Positions 1 through 13,104 are shown, numbered from the stretch's first letter. The stretch: 64,000 nt of DNA from Setoptus koraiensis (GCA_048013815.1 CM106586.1:4464001-4528000); one strand, 5' to 3'. A program made the numbers and translations. The notes: generated by a model not told the origin, from the letters alone.

Positions 1-291
1 ATTAAAAGAATTGCCGACGATGCCGAGAGGCGCCTGAGCGAGGCAATATGGAAACGTGCCGACAATGCCGCTGAAAATGGCGCCGAAAATTTTTCGGCGG
101 AAGAAGAGGCCCGCATAGTGGAATTCATTGAGAAATATTGGAAAACATTTGGTCAGAACAGCGGGCAATCGTCGCAACAACAGCGCCGCTCTTGGGCACA
201 AGTGTTGGACTACACGACTTTACACGAATGTTACGGCGATTTGATTGGGCGCAACGCAAGCCCAGCTTCGTGTGCCCTCGTCACCAATTAG
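1..291 (+). CDS. 3' end of an unidentified gene (C-terminal 96 codons)
   Basis: Frame 1 is open from the first base of the window to a TAG at 289-291, 96 codons without a stop. The translation is hydrophilic, with an acidic helical first half (RIADDAERRLSEAIWKRAD, then EEEARIVEFIEKYWKTF), a short Q/S-rich stretch and a C-terminal tail ending ASCALVTN. There is no start codon, so the gene or exon begins upstream of the window. I do not recognise the family. Base composition in this frame looks coding compared with the repeat-rich DNA that follows. It could be one long terminal exon, or a chance open frame joined to something upstream. Confidence 0.4.
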   Translation: MKRIADDAERRLSEAIWKRADNAAENGAENFSAEEEARIVEFIEKYWKTFGQNSGQSSQQQRRSWAQVLDYTTLHECYGDLIGRNASPASCALVTN

Positions 292-626
292 CCAATTAGC
301 CAATCGGCCAATCAGCACAATTTGTGCCGGCGGGTAACTTGTCAACTTCGGGCAATCAGAGTAATTAGCAAATAAAACAATCATCGTGTCACCTGTCCGA
401 TTTTGCCAAGACCGCCCACATAGTAGGCTGCACAAAGAGCACACAAATGAAAGTGTCACCAAAAGTTGTGTCGCGTTGATGGTTTATTTTTAGTTTGTTC
501 ACTTTAGTTTTACTTTGTTGTGTCGCTGCTGACTGAAAATAGTCTCCGATAGGTGAGAATGACGCTGAAAATATCCGGCACGATACACGGTGCGTTCTAG
601 CCATTCCAATGAGGCTCGATCATTAA

Positions 627-632
627 TATAAG
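627..632 (+). promoter_or_regulatory. probable TATA box of the 728-1333 gene
   Basis: TATAAG lies about 95 bp before the ATG, with a CCAAT sequence at about 606-610 just upstream. The spacing would put transcription start near 655-660 and leave a leader of roughly 70 nt. Called from motif and position only. Confidence 0.35.
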
Positions 633-727
633 TCGAAATAAGAGAAAATTCACGAATCAAACGACCTCTAATTTGCGTGTTAATTCACCTGTTACTGCGG
701 ACAATTAGCTAACATTGCGAGAATAAA

Positions 728-1333
728 ATGATGGCGAGAATTGTGATAATTGTAACATTGGCGCTTGTTGGCGCAGCCAGCCAGTTAGTGTTGGCCGACC
801 TCAACACGGCAAACAAATTCATTGAGGCGAGCGTGAAAGACGATAGACAATTGCTAGTGGACAAATTGACCATTATGAAGCGCTATTTAATTAACATATC
901 ACTGGATCTGGTGTTTACATTGGCCAACGTAGAGGAGCGACATTTCAAGAAGGAATTGCCCGAGGATTTGGTGGAGAAGTTGCCCACGCTCCAGTACGCG
1001 GTCAGAGAAGATCTGAAGGACACCATATACAACGGATCGACCTTTTTGGCCGAATTGATAGAGCGTTGTGACACCAAAGAGGCCAAGAATTGCCTAGTGT
1101 CCGATCTGGAGCAGAAGCGCATCGATTCCACGGCTGAATTCATAAATCAATTTCGAGCCTTCTTCGGACTGCCGCCGATGAACACGGACAACACCGAGCT
1201 GGCCAGCCTGAAACTGAAGCGCGCCGGAATCAATGTCATCGGCGACCCCGGTCTGCGCAAGCTTCTCGCCCAGCTCGCGCCCCCGGCGGACGACCTTGAG
1301 CCAGAGGCCCCGCAAGAGGCCGCCCAACAATAG
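728..1333 (+). CDS. small secreted helical protein, family unknown
   Basis: Single-exon frame of 201 codons with a genuine ATG, in context AATAAAATG. Residues 1-23 form a clear signal peptide (hydrophobic run IVIIVTLALVGAASQLVLA), so the mature protein probably starts near DLNTANKF. The mature chain is predominantly helical and charged. It has only two cysteines, fourteen... residues apart within a short span (ERCDTKEAKNCL), which could form one disulfide. The C-terminus is Pro/Ala/Glu-rich and low in complexity (PPADDLEPEAPQEAAQQ). I see no enzyme motif. A helical secreted protein of this size recalls several arthropod secreted-effector or allergen families, but I cannot match it to one. The stop is TAG at 1331-1333. 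No AATAAA follows closely. Confidence 0.7.
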   Translation: MMARIVIIVTLALVGAASQLVLADLNTANKFIEASVKDDRQLLVDKLTIMKRYLINISLDLVFTLANVEERHFKKELPEDLVEKLPTLQYAVREDLKDTIYNGSTFLAELIERCDTKEAKNCLVSDLEQKRIDSTAEFINQFRAFFGLPPMNTDNTELASLKLKRAGINVIGDPGLRKLLAQLAPPADDLEPEAPQEAAQQ

Positions 1334-1530
1334 GATAAATCTCGACCGGCCCGCATTGTGGCCCTATAATGGGTCGCTGCGATCAGCTCACAAGTTATAG
1401 TAGTTTTGGCCGTATAGTTCAACAATATGTCACCGCGCATATATGAATGGTATATAGAGAGGAAATGCTATTAGTATATTATTACAGTGATATTGTATCG
1501 CGATCGCGCACGACCAAAACACCCATTTAT

Positions 1531-1549
1531 CACTGATAAATTATCAGTG
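1531..1549. repeat. perfect 19-bp palindrome with paired GATA sites
   Basis: CACTGATAAATTATCAGTG reads identically on both strands except for the central base. It contains two inverted GATAA cores, as expected for a dimeric GATA-type or similar site. It lies about 200 bp after the stop of the secreted-protein gene. Confidence 0.5.
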
Positions 1550-1689
1550 TTTGACTGTGGTGTTGCGTTCGAGCGCTTGCTTCGGCAATCGTGGCGGAAT
1601 CATTGAAAAATCGCCGAAAGAACACACACAAAAGAACAACTTGAACATGATAGCAATAACAATAACAACTAATGAGACTATTTGTATTA

Positions 1690-1766
1690 TTCGCAATTCA
1701 CAATTCGCGGTTCGCAATTCACAATTCGCGGTTCGCAATTCACAATTGGCAGTTCGCAGTTCACAC
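1690..1766. repeat. 21-bp minisatellite, about 3.5 copies
   Basis: Unit TTCGCAATTCACAATTCGCG plus one base is repeated head to tail. The last copy is diverged. Confidence 0.8.
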
Positions 1767-2079
1767 GAACGTGAGCGAGCGCCACAACTGAGCGATCGGG
1801 GGTCGGAGTGAGTTATTAAGTGAGTTAAGTGGTCTGATTAATGGTCACTCGGTGTTCGCTTGTGTGGGTGGCCCGAGGTGGTCAGTTTGCTCGGTGGGTG
1901 AGTTTGTGTGGCCGGCCGGTTCGCTCGGTTGGCCGGTGGGTCCGGTCGGCCGGTGGGTCCGGTCGGCGGTCGGTGCGCGGGCCCGACGAGCCAACGAACT
2001 GGCCAATTGAGCGCGCTAATGATGATTTAAATTTGAGTGCGACAATTTGAGAGTTGTCGCGCTCAGCAAAAATGTTGCC

Positions 2080-2113
2080 CATATGATACAAAAGATGACT
2101 TTTGTATCATATG
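2080..2113. repeat. perfect 15-bp inverted repeat, 4-nt loop
   Basis: Left arm CATATGATACAAAAG (2080-2094), loop ATGA, right arm CTTTTGTATCATATG (2099-2113). All fifteen pairs match. It lies in DNA without a visible gene. Confidence 0.75.
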
Positions 2114-2147
2114 CCCACCACGACACAAAAGCGTGCATCTGCCCCCT

Positions 2148-2208
2148 CTAGCAGTGCGGTCGCTTGCATGTAGCGGTGCGGTCGCTTGCATCTAGCAGTG
2201 CGGTCGCC
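2148..2208. repeat. 20-bp minisatellite, 3 copies
   Basis: Units of the form TAGCAGTGCGGTCGCTTGCA, differing at one or two positions. Confidence 0.7.
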
Positions 2209-4812
2209 GGCGCCCCCCGACGGGCCCATTCTGGTGAGTAGCCACTGGCGGCGTATTGGCGGTCCGTGTGACCGCTGGCCGGCGCGACGCTCGCCCAACC
2301 GATAGACTACCTGAACAAATTGATCGACTTTGGCGCACTCTGGCGCACTGTGCCCATTGTGTTGGCCGGTGGCACAAGGCAGCGTGGCTGTGCCCCGTGC
2401 AAGCGGCTTGTGCAAGCGGTCGTGTAGTTCATTATTATTATTGTTATATTGATATACCACAAAACGCCCGTCATGTGGAGAGGGGCCATTGTCGGTGACT
2501 AATAACTGCTCCACTTTGCTCGTGGCTGTCGTTGCTTTGTTGCGCCGAGCAACGGTGACACGCTGCCCGCCGCGGAGTCATTGTGTCACGTCCAGTGTCC
2601 TATGTCCGAAGTGCGCAGTGGACAGTGGTCAGCGTGCCGGTCGGGACAGTTGCCCGGCCGAAATGCGACTGAAATCCGATCCGCTGCGACCCGACGCGAT
2701 CCGACGCGATCCGACGCGAGGCGCAAAGCGATGCAAAGAGATGCCAGTTTGTTGCATGCTTGTCAAGGTGAGTGGCGCCATCCCACGCTCGTTGCCGCTC
2801 GCCAAAACTGACCATTGACTCTCGACTCGAGAGTGACCAGTGTGAACAAGCACTAAACGCTGGCATCATGCGCATTGTAGTAATGCGCATAGAGCCATTT
2901 AAATTTGAAAATTAGCGGCCACCGCAACCAGTGAATCACTGGCAGTGATTGACTTTTGGCTTGAAATTGGCACGCTGCTGCCAGTTGGCACAGTCAGTGA
3001 TTGTTTGGCTGTTGACCAATTGAGGTGCCAGTGACAGTAAATTAATACAATGAACATTAACTCGACAACTGTGCCACTCGTGACAATGCTGCTGGCCCCC
3101 CCAATTGTCATTCAACTGCCAGCAACAACGGCAGCCACGCTGGTAGCATCGGTTCAATGAATACAACAAACACAATACAATTTGTTGCTGCTGACCACTG
3201 GTCACTCACTACTGCTATATGATGGTATATCAGTGTCGCTGGCACTGGCCACTTGAACGCACAGTGTGACCAACACTGATCGTCAGACTATGATCGTCGG
3301 AGTGACCACCAACAAAGTGACCACAACACAAACATTCCCCCCTCGTGCTCGGCGATTCGGCGTCAATTGTTGGTTTACACACACACTCTCGGAGGTGACA
3401 GTTTGCGTCGCCAAAGTTTGCACTGCGAGCGGGCCCGAGCAGCCCCCCGAACGCACACACAAAGGCCCCCCTAAAACACGGATAAATACACAGCGGATAA
3501 CGCATAATGCGCCACAATATCAATATAACGACAGCCCTTAATGAAGCGGCCAGTTATTTGCCCGACGATGATGATTTGTGGTCACCGTGTCTCTCGCCGG
3601 TGCCCTCTCACCGGTGCCAGCGCCGCCAAGTGGACGGTCCGGCAACTAGCGGGCGTCTCGGGCGCATTGAGCGGCCGACTTAAGCGGCCGACGAGCGCTT
3701 TTCGTGGCGGGGGCAACAAGTGCGCAACGGCGACATAACGGCTCACAGCGACATAACGGCTCACAATCCGCAAACAATGTGATTTATCCAGCGCCGGCAG
3801 ATGGGAGATAATGCATTTTTGCTGTTGCGTCGCGCCGCGCCGCGTTGTGTCACGGCTCGAGCGGCGGCCGGCCGACCGACCGGCGAACGGCATTGCGCAC
3901 AAACGACTCTCGCCACTGCGGAGCGGGCCGCGGGCCGGACAGCAAGTGGTCGCAAGTTGCCAGTTGCCGGTGGCTGCTGGTGGCAAGTGGCCGCTAGAGG
4001 CAAGTGGCCGCTGGTGGCAAGTGGCACCGATTGGGCGCCGTCGCCAGCGGTCGGCCCGGCCAGCGGGCCAATCGCGACCGAGCCGATTAGCGGGCGCGTA
4101 TTAGCGCCGCAAATCTTAATCGCGGCGCGGATTAGTCTGTTCGATTGGGCGTCGCACGACGAGCTTTTGTTGTGCCGTTAGCGTCGGCGGTACTACGAGT
4201 TGAGTTGACGAGCCCCAGTTGAGAGCTGGATAAGGCACTCGCGGATAAAGCAATTGTGTCAGAGAATTCTCTCGTGCGCTGTCATTGTCCAGCGGGCTAT
4301 CTCGTCTCATAGGTTGTGGCCACTTGTGGCTCAACTGGCCAGTGGCCGAAATTGTCGAGTGGCGCGCTGATTTGATTTCATCTCATCATTCGCGCGACGC
4401 GAATTAAACCAGTGGACGCCAGTGGCGCCCATGAGCGCACATTATGCACGCGCTTCTCACCGCGCCACCACGTACCACATGGGGCGCTGAGCGCGTTGTT
4501 GGCCGTCGACCCTGCTCGGCGTTGTTGCCCGCTGAACGAACGGCGGCGGCAGGTTCGGTGAGCCGGCCCGCCGACTGTCGCTGGCTTCGCTTGACACTTG
4601 ACCGTGCTGTGCATTGTCCGCTGTCGACGGGCCGATGAGGGCCGAAATGAGCGGCCACCGATTGACGGGCCGGCCGGGCTGTGTCATTGGCGCAAATTCC
4701 TCCGCGTCTGTCACACAGTCGGCGTGCAACGGCCGCGAGCACCGCGCCGAACGGTAATCGGTTAACAAGCAGCAACAAGTTGCCTGTGCCGTTTCTGGCT
4801 ACCTCACCTCAA

Positions 4813-4861
4813 CAGGTATCCTCGGCTCACCTGAGTAGGCTCACCTGAGCCGGCTCACCTG
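4813..4861. promoter_or_regulatory. cluster of CACCTG E-boxes at 14-bp pitch
   Basis: CACCTG occurs at 4828, 4842 and 4856, exactly 14 bp apart, each inside CTCACCTGAG. An AACAGGTA on the other strand lies at about 4811. CACCTG is the core bound by Snail and ZEB zinc-finger repressors and by some bHLH dimers. The same string is the reverse complement of a 5' splice site (CAG|GTGAG). The regular spacing could equally be a short minisatellite. Confidence 0.35.
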
Positions 4862-6391
4862 AGCAGTATCGGCCGCTGCAATATCAATAATAATGATAAT
4901 AATAATAATAAATGGCCAATGCAAATGCGTCGCGTCGTGCCACCACCCGCATCTTTTGTCTTCTTCGGCCATCATCATCATCGCTCTTCTCTACGTGATA
5001 TCCCGTCGCTATGTCTCACTGGCAGTGATATCCAGCGTCCGAGCGCCAATCACGTCACCAATCATCGGCGCGCGATTATCGGTTTGCGCTACCTGGTCGA
5101 CGGTCGCCCGCGCCAGATTGTTATTGCGGGCCGCCGGCCAATACCGTTATTGGCCACTTGCCACTGGCGGTCATTGCGGAGTTGTCGACTCGACAGTTAT
5201 CGAGAGTTATTTGGAGTTATTTAGAGAGAGCTCCCAGCAACTCTCCACAACTCGGCAATGACCGCCAGTGGCGGCCTAAATATGAAATATGATCCGCGCC
5301 GTCAAATCGCCATACCGTCCCGTATGCGTACGGTCAGTTTGCAATTACCGGCCGCGGCCGCCAGATTAACGTTGTGCCGCTCCAAACCCGCAAACCCGAG
5401 AGCCTCGCGAACGTTCAATCGCACGCGCGACAAAACAGCGCCGCGATCTACTGACCTGCATCATCGGCGCTCGCCGTTGTTGATCGGCGCTCGCCGTTGT
5501 TAATCGACGCTCGCCCTCGTTAATTGACGCCCGCCGGTGCCCAGTTGGCCTCGAGCGGCTCGAGCCGAGCCGCGGCTGTCGCGCCGACCCGCGCGCACTT
5601 GTCGTGCCCGACACCGGTGTACCTGTGGGCACAACATGCCGGGCCATTGACCCGGTCGGCGCTCTGTTTACCGCTCACCTGTTCACACTTTGTCCGCTCC
5701 TGTCCGCGCTTGCCCGTGTCTGCCCGCGCTTGTCCGTGTCTGTCCACTTCTGTCCGCTCTCGCCCGCGTCTGCCCGCTTTGCCCACTCGGAGCTCTCTGC
5801 TACAGACTCCCTAGCGGCGAGTGGCCGCAAACGCCGAGCGCAATGTTGCGCAACAGCTCGATCACATCGCGAGTCGCGACCAATTGAGTCGGCGAGAGAC
5901 GCGATAGTGCGCGTTACGCAACAGCCCATGCGGCAAACAATTGTTGTTTGCGGGGCGAATTAATTCATTTTTTGTGCGTTTGATTGTTTGCTTTTGGCAG
6001 CGACACCAGCAACAAATGAACTGTGAGCCAACAAACTGGTCGCTCGATCTGTCAAATTCACGCTCTCGTTGGCTCGTTCAAATTGTCAACTCACTCGACC
6101 GACTCGAATTCTGCCAACTCTCGTCGCTTGTGTGTCGCATTACAAAGTGATTAAAATGATGACAACACGACGTATGACCATACAAGCGAAATTAAATTGA
6201 ATTTTGCTTTTGAATGCTGCGCTGTCATGTCATTCCGCTCAATCATATTATGGCGTGCGCCTCGCCATTTATCCGGCCACGGTCACGATCATGCAAACAA
6301 GTGACATTGGGCACAACAGCAACAAATGTTGTGATGCAATATTATCAGATCAGATTAGATGGCCAGTCTGTCGCGCACCGTGTTGTTTGTC

Positions 6392-6448
6392 CGCAACATT
6401 TGGCGCAACATTTGGCGCAACATTTGGCGCAACATTTGGCGCAACATT
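6392..6448. repeat. 12-bp minisatellite, 4-5 copies
   Basis: GCAACATTTGGC is repeated head to tail almost without change. Because the unit is a multiple of three it gives long repetitive shadow frames. Confidence 0.85.
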
Positions 6449-6962
6449 GTGTGCCAAATTTTGGCGATGCCGAAACGAAGCGTGATTGAGCGTTATTTCG
6501 TCATAATCACTTGGTTGCTGTTTCGTCGGCCCCTAACCGACACACCACACAGAGATAATAACTGACAGCAGTAATTGACTGACTCGAATAGACTCGCAAA
6601 TGATACGAGCCACTGCCCGTCGAAGTGCAGACGTGCTCGCATTGTGTGCACGCCAACTTTGCGCAACTTGCGCAACTTGCGCAACTTACGCAACAAGTGT
6701 CAAGACCTGTTGTTTGCTCAATGATTGCGTCATTTATGTCAGCACTACTATAGTCAGCATGTTTATGTTACGCTAGCTTGCCAACACCAGCGCTCGCTTA
6801 TGCGCTCTCGCCCGCTGACCAAGTGAACGGTGTGCGAATAGGCAATTGTCGGTGCAAAGTGCCATTTGCGAGTGCCACTTTAGAGGGCGACAACAATGGC
6901 GAGACGTCAACGGTTCGCTTGTTGTCAACACTGGCCAGAGCCGGCACCAATTATGCGTGCCC

Positions 6963-6995
6963 CTGTTGTTGTTGTTGTTGTTGCTGTTGTTGCCG

Positions 6996-7036
<41 letters not shown>

Positions 7037-7055
7037 GCCGTTGTTGTTGGTGGTG
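6963..7055. repeat. (TTG)n microsatellite
   Basis: About 30 TTG triplets with scattered GCC and TGC interruptions. The frames over it are only poly-Cys, poly-Leu or poly-Val. Confidence 0.9.
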
Positions 7056-7314
7056 GTGGCAGCGTCAATTTAAATACTATCATTGCGGGCTGACATTGTG
7101 AGCATTATGTGAGCGTCGTTAATGTTGCGTCATCGTTGGCCAGTGTCAGATTGTGTGTGTGTTAAGGGCCGAGACAAATCGCTGGCGATCGGTGACGATA
7201 ACGCCGGCGTGCATTGTCTGGCGATTGTGCGAGCGCGATCAGATTGCAACAACAGGCTGGCGAGACAGCTAAGTGGCACAAGCAATTAATCACCAGCGAG
7301 CTCGGCCTTTTGGT

Positions 7315-7405
7315 GGCCGCTGTTGTTGTCGTTGTTGTTGCTGTTGTGCTGTTGTTGTCGTTGTTGTTGTGCTGCTGTTGTTGCGCTGCTGTTGTTGCCG
7401 GCGAC
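7315..7405. repeat. interrupted (TTG)n/(CTG)n microsatellite
   Basis: TTG triplets are broken by CTG, TCG and TGC. It is the second such run within 400 bp. Confidence 0.8.
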
Positions 7406-7749
7406 GCTGCTGTTGTGTCCGAAGTGGCTTCGGTGCAGCGGTGATCCATCTTGTCAGCTGAATTGTTTTGCTGCAACGCACACACCAAAAGTTGATAAAG
7501 AGATGAAGTGACCGAACAGAACCAGAGTGGCTAGACCGGCCACGAAGAAGACACTCGCTCGCTGGCCGGCTAATCGTGGGAACATTGGCCGAAAATCAGC
7601 GATTATTATCACTGATTATTTGCCCGTTTTGCTGGCTGGCTGGCTGGCTGGCTGGCTCACTGGCTCACTGACTCAATGGCTGGCCGGCCAACCCGGTCGG
7701 TTCTCACAGCGAGTATCAATGAGCGATATGTGTACACAAATACACAAAT

Positions 7750-7783
7750 GTGTTATGCAACAAATGCGCCATTTGCATAACAC
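7750..7783. repeat. imperfect hairpin with octamer-like arms
   Basis: GTGTTATGCA pairs with TGCATAACAC, then AATG pairs with CATT around a 3-nt loop. One 3-nt bulge breaks the left arm. The arms contain TTATGCA / ATTTGCAT, close to a POU-domain octamer. Confidence 0.6.
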
Positions 7784-8791
7784 TCATGGCACTGTATACT
7801 GTATTATAGTAGTAGGTAGTATACGGTGTGCAGTGTGATGGGATGATCACAAACTAATCGCGTTATGAGCGTCTTGTGTGTATTACGCAATAAAACAAAA
7901 CAAGACAAGACAAGACAAAAAAAAAGTTTTCTGCCGTTGCTGTGCAGCCGAACAGTTGAGCGGCCCGAACAGTTGAGGTAATTCTCGGGTAATTGAGATC
8001 ATCTTTAGTGATAATTTTCGCGCACTCATGCGCAGTTCAATCGCGCGCGTAATCGGCAGCACTTACGTAATACTTTGTGTCTGACTTGTGAGCTGATTTT
8101 GTGTGTGCTACTCGAGCGGCAGCCAGACGAGCAAACGAAAGAATTTGTTGCGCAATCGGGCTTGAGGTTGAGACAGCCAGAGAGCGAGCGAGATAGAGAG
8201 AATGAAATGAAATAAAATGAAAAAGAAAACAAGAAATAACTTGAGAAAAAATGATTATTATTACTATTGCATCATTTGCATATTGTTCGCGAGTATCGCG
8301 CCACTAGCGAGCAAGGTTAGCTGTTTTGGGGTAATTTCAGTGTAGTTTTTGTGTAAATTTAGCGCAGTTTTAGTGCAGTTTTAGCGCAGTTTCAGCGCAG
8401 TTTTAAGGTAGTTTTAAAGTAGTTGGCTGTTTGGGCCAATGGCACTGCCACCGCCGATTACAATTGGCCGCAGCGGCACAATTGCCACAGCCGATTACAC
8501 GCACTCGACCTGTTGCTGTTGTGGTTAACGGCTACCTGTTGTTGGCGTAGCCGTTTGCGCCTCGCGTTGACACGCCCGCCGATCGCCATCTAGCGGCCAG
8601 GTGAGTATGTAGTGAGTGGTGCTGAAAATTAATAGTGGCCCATGAGAGTTGTGTGAGACCAATGCGAATGCCAGCCAATTGCAACCGACGCTAACGAAGG
8701 GCAATTAGAACGGCAACACAAGAGATAATGATGATCAATTTCGGGAATAACAAAAATATGATCTCACACACACATACTTTCGGTGGGCCGC

Positions 8792-8891
8792 TCTCTGGCT
8801 GTGTCAGACGGCGATTCTCTGGCTGTGTCAGACGGCGATTCTCTGGCTGTGTCAGACGGCGATTCTCTGGCTGTGTCAGACAGCGATTCTC
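8792..8891. repeat. 24-bp minisatellite, 4 copies
   Basis: Unit CTCTGGCTGTGTCAGACGGC plus GATT, nearly perfect. It is a multiple of three, so open frames run through it (SGCVRRRF repeats), but nothing outside the repeat supports a protein. Confidence 0.85.
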
Positions 8892-10021
8892 TTGCTCGGG
8901 GCTCTTCGCGCCCGGGCATAATTATCTGCCATAATGGCTGGCATTATGGCATTTCGGTCGATTCGATTGGTCGCATTTCAATTGGTATATCGGCCGGCTC
9001 GATTTGCAACTATTTGCAATAGCCACACCGAACGCGCCGTCTGTTTTAGCCAGGCCAATTTGTTTGGCCTGGCCTGCAAAGAACCGCCGCCCGCTCAAAC
9101 AACAACAGCAACAACAACAACAACTAATCGATACTAATAACGTATGCAAATCACTCACCAGACTCGTGGTGGCTACCATCCAGACTTTCGGTTCTCATCG
9201 GGCCCAATGTTAATTATTACTTTATCGGTGGCTCGCACACTTTTAACCCGATCGCCGCCAGCTCGCACACTTGCCCCCACTTGCTCTCGCTCTAAATAAA
9301 TTCTTAATTCTGGCCAGCAATTCGTGCCCACCACTTGCTACTTGTTTTGATCCGCACAATAGAGCGGCTGGGACCCGTCAACAGCAAGGCTATAATTAAA
9401 TGCTCTTCACTCTTCTTCCACTTTGGCCACTTTGGCCACTTTGGCCACTTTGGCTCGCTCTCGTGCGGCCACGACCTGCATATTTTGCCTTTTGAGGTCC
9501 ATCAATTTAGCATCGCTATGTCCACCGAATTGGAGCGAACGCCGAACGTCCAATCGATAGGATCTCTTCTCCCGTGCGCGGGCACCAGCTCACGAGAAGA
9601 GAATAGAAGAGAAGAGAAGAGTTCGCGAAAGTATCACGACCCGACCAGCTCACCGTTCGGCCGCAGCGAGCGCTGATTTTATTATTATCAATCTCAAATC
9701 ATTAGAGTCTAACGGCTGCTCAGAGTGGCCCGATTCGGCCCCTGTTTGCACCCGATTTTCAGCCAATTTGCGACCGATTTGCGACCAAACTGACCAACAA
9801 TGATGAGTGTGCGACCACTGGTCAGCGATTGTAAGTGATTGGTCAGCGATTGTAAGGGATGCTGCTCGCCAGATGCAATTGCACCGGCTCAACTGCGCCC
9901 GCGCGACCAAGTTACGCCCACGGCGACCCGTGCTACTGCTATTAATCACCTGTACTACTGTTTAAATGGGGCGCACTGACCATTCATAGGGTCAGTTGTT
10001 GTTGAGCACGCTGTCTGTGTG

Positions 10022-10081
10022 TGTTGTTGTTGCTGCTGTTGTCGTTGTTGTTGCTGCTATTGTTGCTGCTGCTGCTGTTGC
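10022..10081. repeat. (TTG/CTG)n microsatellite
   Basis: A mixed TTG and CTG triplet run with one TCG and one ATT interruption. Confidence 0.85.
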
Positions 10082-12763
10082 CAGTGGCCATTAATTGTTG
10101 TTATCGGCGGTATAGATATCACACGACGATGATCACACAAATGGACACAAATTGATTGCCCGCATACAGCCACCAGGTGACCAGGCTCGCCCTGTGCGGC
10201 TCCACTCACCTGGCCCAATTGCGCCGCATTGGTGCGAGCAACTGTCTGGCCAGTTTGGCCAATTCGGCCAATTCGGCCAGTTCGGTCGCTTGCCCCGTCG
10301 GTCGGCCGCACTTGCCCGTCGGTCGGTCGGTCGCAGTTTGGCCCGTGTAGGCATGCACTAACAAAATGCACTAAATGCAGCAAATGCAACAAATGCATTG
10401 AATGCAGCAAATGCACTGAATGCAGCAAATGGAGGACGCCAAACGAAATATAATTATCATTCTGTGGCATTGTGAAGTTGGGTCAGTTAGTTCAAATGAT
10501 GCCATATGATTGATGACTCTCCGGCCAAAGTGCTCAAGTCGATGTTGTCAAGATGATTGAGCCCGGCCGCTTGCGATCGTCCGAGAGAGACGACGATTGA
10601 ATATTCACTAATATAAACTAATAAAGCTGTTTGCTTTAAACTCGCTCATCATCAATGCCCATGTGATATATTCATGTGCGTTATGAGTGAGCCATTTTAA
10701 ACAACAGCAACAACAGTAACAAGTGGAATAATGAGCAACTCTCACACTCTCAGTTCAAATGTGAATTATGGGCAAATAGCAACAGGTGCCCACTGGTTGC
10801 CGTCTTATATAACTTGACTCACCTGTGCAACAGTGTGCCGCAGTGGCTCACCTGAGCGCGGGTCAGTTGTGCGCTATTTAGTGCCGGTGCGATTACCTAA
10901 GGAGGGCAACAGTTTGACGCAAGCTTCATTGACAGCTTACGCCGGCCGTTTGCGTGTCTCTGACGGTGTCTCATCTAATGTGAACATATCGAACAGCGAT
11001 AATCTATAGCGTATCTATTGATATCGCGGGTGTATTTAGTGGCGATCGCTGATTATTAAATTTAAATTTTGAAACTTGTACGATGCTGGCGATCGGTTGG
11101 CAGCAGTAGCTGCCGATGTGAGCAGCCATGAAATGAATACGCAAACGCAAACTCAAACGAATACGCGAATATCGCCATCAAGTGAATACTGCGATGAAAT
11201 GAATACTTGCTAAATGCCTAAACGAGCAAGATAAACAAGCCAACAGGCCAATTGGCCGGCTGGCAGGAATTCGGCCGGTTGGCCGGCACCGGCGTGATTG
11301 AGTGACAGCCACCGAATTCAATAATGTAACAGCAACAGCAATAATAATTATAATATTGATAAGAAGCCGCCCGCTGATCGAGATGCGAGTTGCGTCGGTG
11401 CAACAGTATCAAATGAACAGGTAAATGCAAACTGCGCAAAGGTTGCCCATACAAAACAAGTTGTGCCTTGCGTTTGAGTCAATCAAACGGCCAACATCTT
11501 TATAGGATAATTATCCGGCGCATCTGGCCGCTTAGACGCCGGCTAACTGGCACCACGGTGCCTCTGCCCGATATCTCCCGATGTTTATATCCATGCGTTT
11601 ATCTGTATGGTGTGACTCTCGGATCAGACAAGCGATCGGATTAGACGGTTGCTGGCGCAAGCGCCCATGCAGCAAGTGCAAGTTTGTTTTGCGCCCCGCA
11701 TACAAACAAATGTATCAACATAAATGAAGAAATGATAAATATAAACGAGCCACAGTGGCACACAAACAATTAAGCCGCAAATGAACAACCGTTGAATTGA
11801 TCCACATTCTGGCCATTGTGGCACCGACTCCGTTGGCGTGGCGACGCGAGGCGCCAGCCAGGATCACGCGCCGAGCGGGCGCAATTGATTATCCGCGTCC
11901 GCTCTCGGTTTGGTCGGTGTCTATGCGAGATTAGCGCGGATTAGATTTATTTGCTATCATTTATCCGGCAAATGTTACATTAAGCACTGCGGCCGGAGTG
12001 GCGCCCTCGGGTGGCCGATGCTTGTGGTTTGTGCGCAACAGCAAGCAACAAGTGGCCAACAGCCAGCCACGAGCTGTGCGGTTGCGCAATCACTTGAGTG
12101 CGCTTAAATTGTTGGCCAGCGGTCAATCGAGTCTTGGCCAGCATCGGCAATTGGGCATCGTTAACGTAATTATCGCTAATGGCGTTGATTTAGCGCGCGT
12201 GCCCAACGCAAACAAAACGCGCCTCATTTGTTGTCTATTCTGTGGTGACTCGAGCTGCAAATCATCGCAAATTCGCGCCGATTCGCCACTTACGCTCGAC
12301 AGATTCGCACGCTCACATTGCAACTCTCACATTGGACTGCGCGAGTGCCAGATAATGCAGATTTGCTGATCTGCAGAATGCTGCCATTTTGGGTAGCTTG
12401 CCCAACTGGCCGCTCGCCGGCCAAAAGTGCTGACCAACCAACAAGCCGAACGGGAGTAATGTGAGCCAGGCCAGATTTCGTTGGCATGACAACAAATGGC
12501 GGCGGGCTCACTGCTGCGAGACGGGCTGTCAATCACTTTGATTTCTACATCTCATCCGTGCCTCATTTATGCATCAAACACTTATTGTTGTTGAGGTGCC
12601 ACGGCCACAAATGCCCTGTGTGTAACATATGCAAATTTTGCTTCTGATTGTCTCGCTGAGTGGCTCTCGCGCGCAAGCTCAGCTGGCAAGCAAATAAATT
12701 ACTATCGAGCACTGTTGTTGGTATTGCTTTAATTGTGCTGTCTCGCTGTTCGCCTCGGCCGCT

Positions 12764-12782
12764 CACCTGAGCCGCTCACCTG
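12764..12782. promoter_or_regulatory. paired CACCTG E-boxes
   Basis: Two CTCACCTGAG motifs start at 12763 and 12776, a 13-bp pitch, matching the cluster near 4.83 kb and the single motif near 10.85 kb. They lie 140 bp before a long TTG/CTG microsatellite. Confidence 0.3.
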
Positions 12783-12924
12783 AGCTGCTCGCTTGTGTTG
12801 CGTCCATTGATGATGTAACAAAGCGTGTGCGCCGTCACATAATCGCCAGCGACCGGCGCAATCCAATTCGACGAGCTGACGAGTGCATTTCGTCTCAGCT
12901 TGATACCGGCCGAACGTTGTTACC

Positions 12925-12936
12925 GATTGTTGCTGT

Positions 12937-12972
<36 letters not shown>

Positions 12973-13030
12973 GTTGTTGTTGCTGCTGTGCTAACCAGCC
13001 GCGCATAATCGGGGATTCGCGCACAACCAA

Positions 13031-13104
<74 letters not shown>

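Noticed and set aside
8728-8934. Frame with SGCVRRRF repeats
   Set aside because: Produced by a 24-bp minisatellite; all three frames are repetitive and no splice or start context supports a protein.
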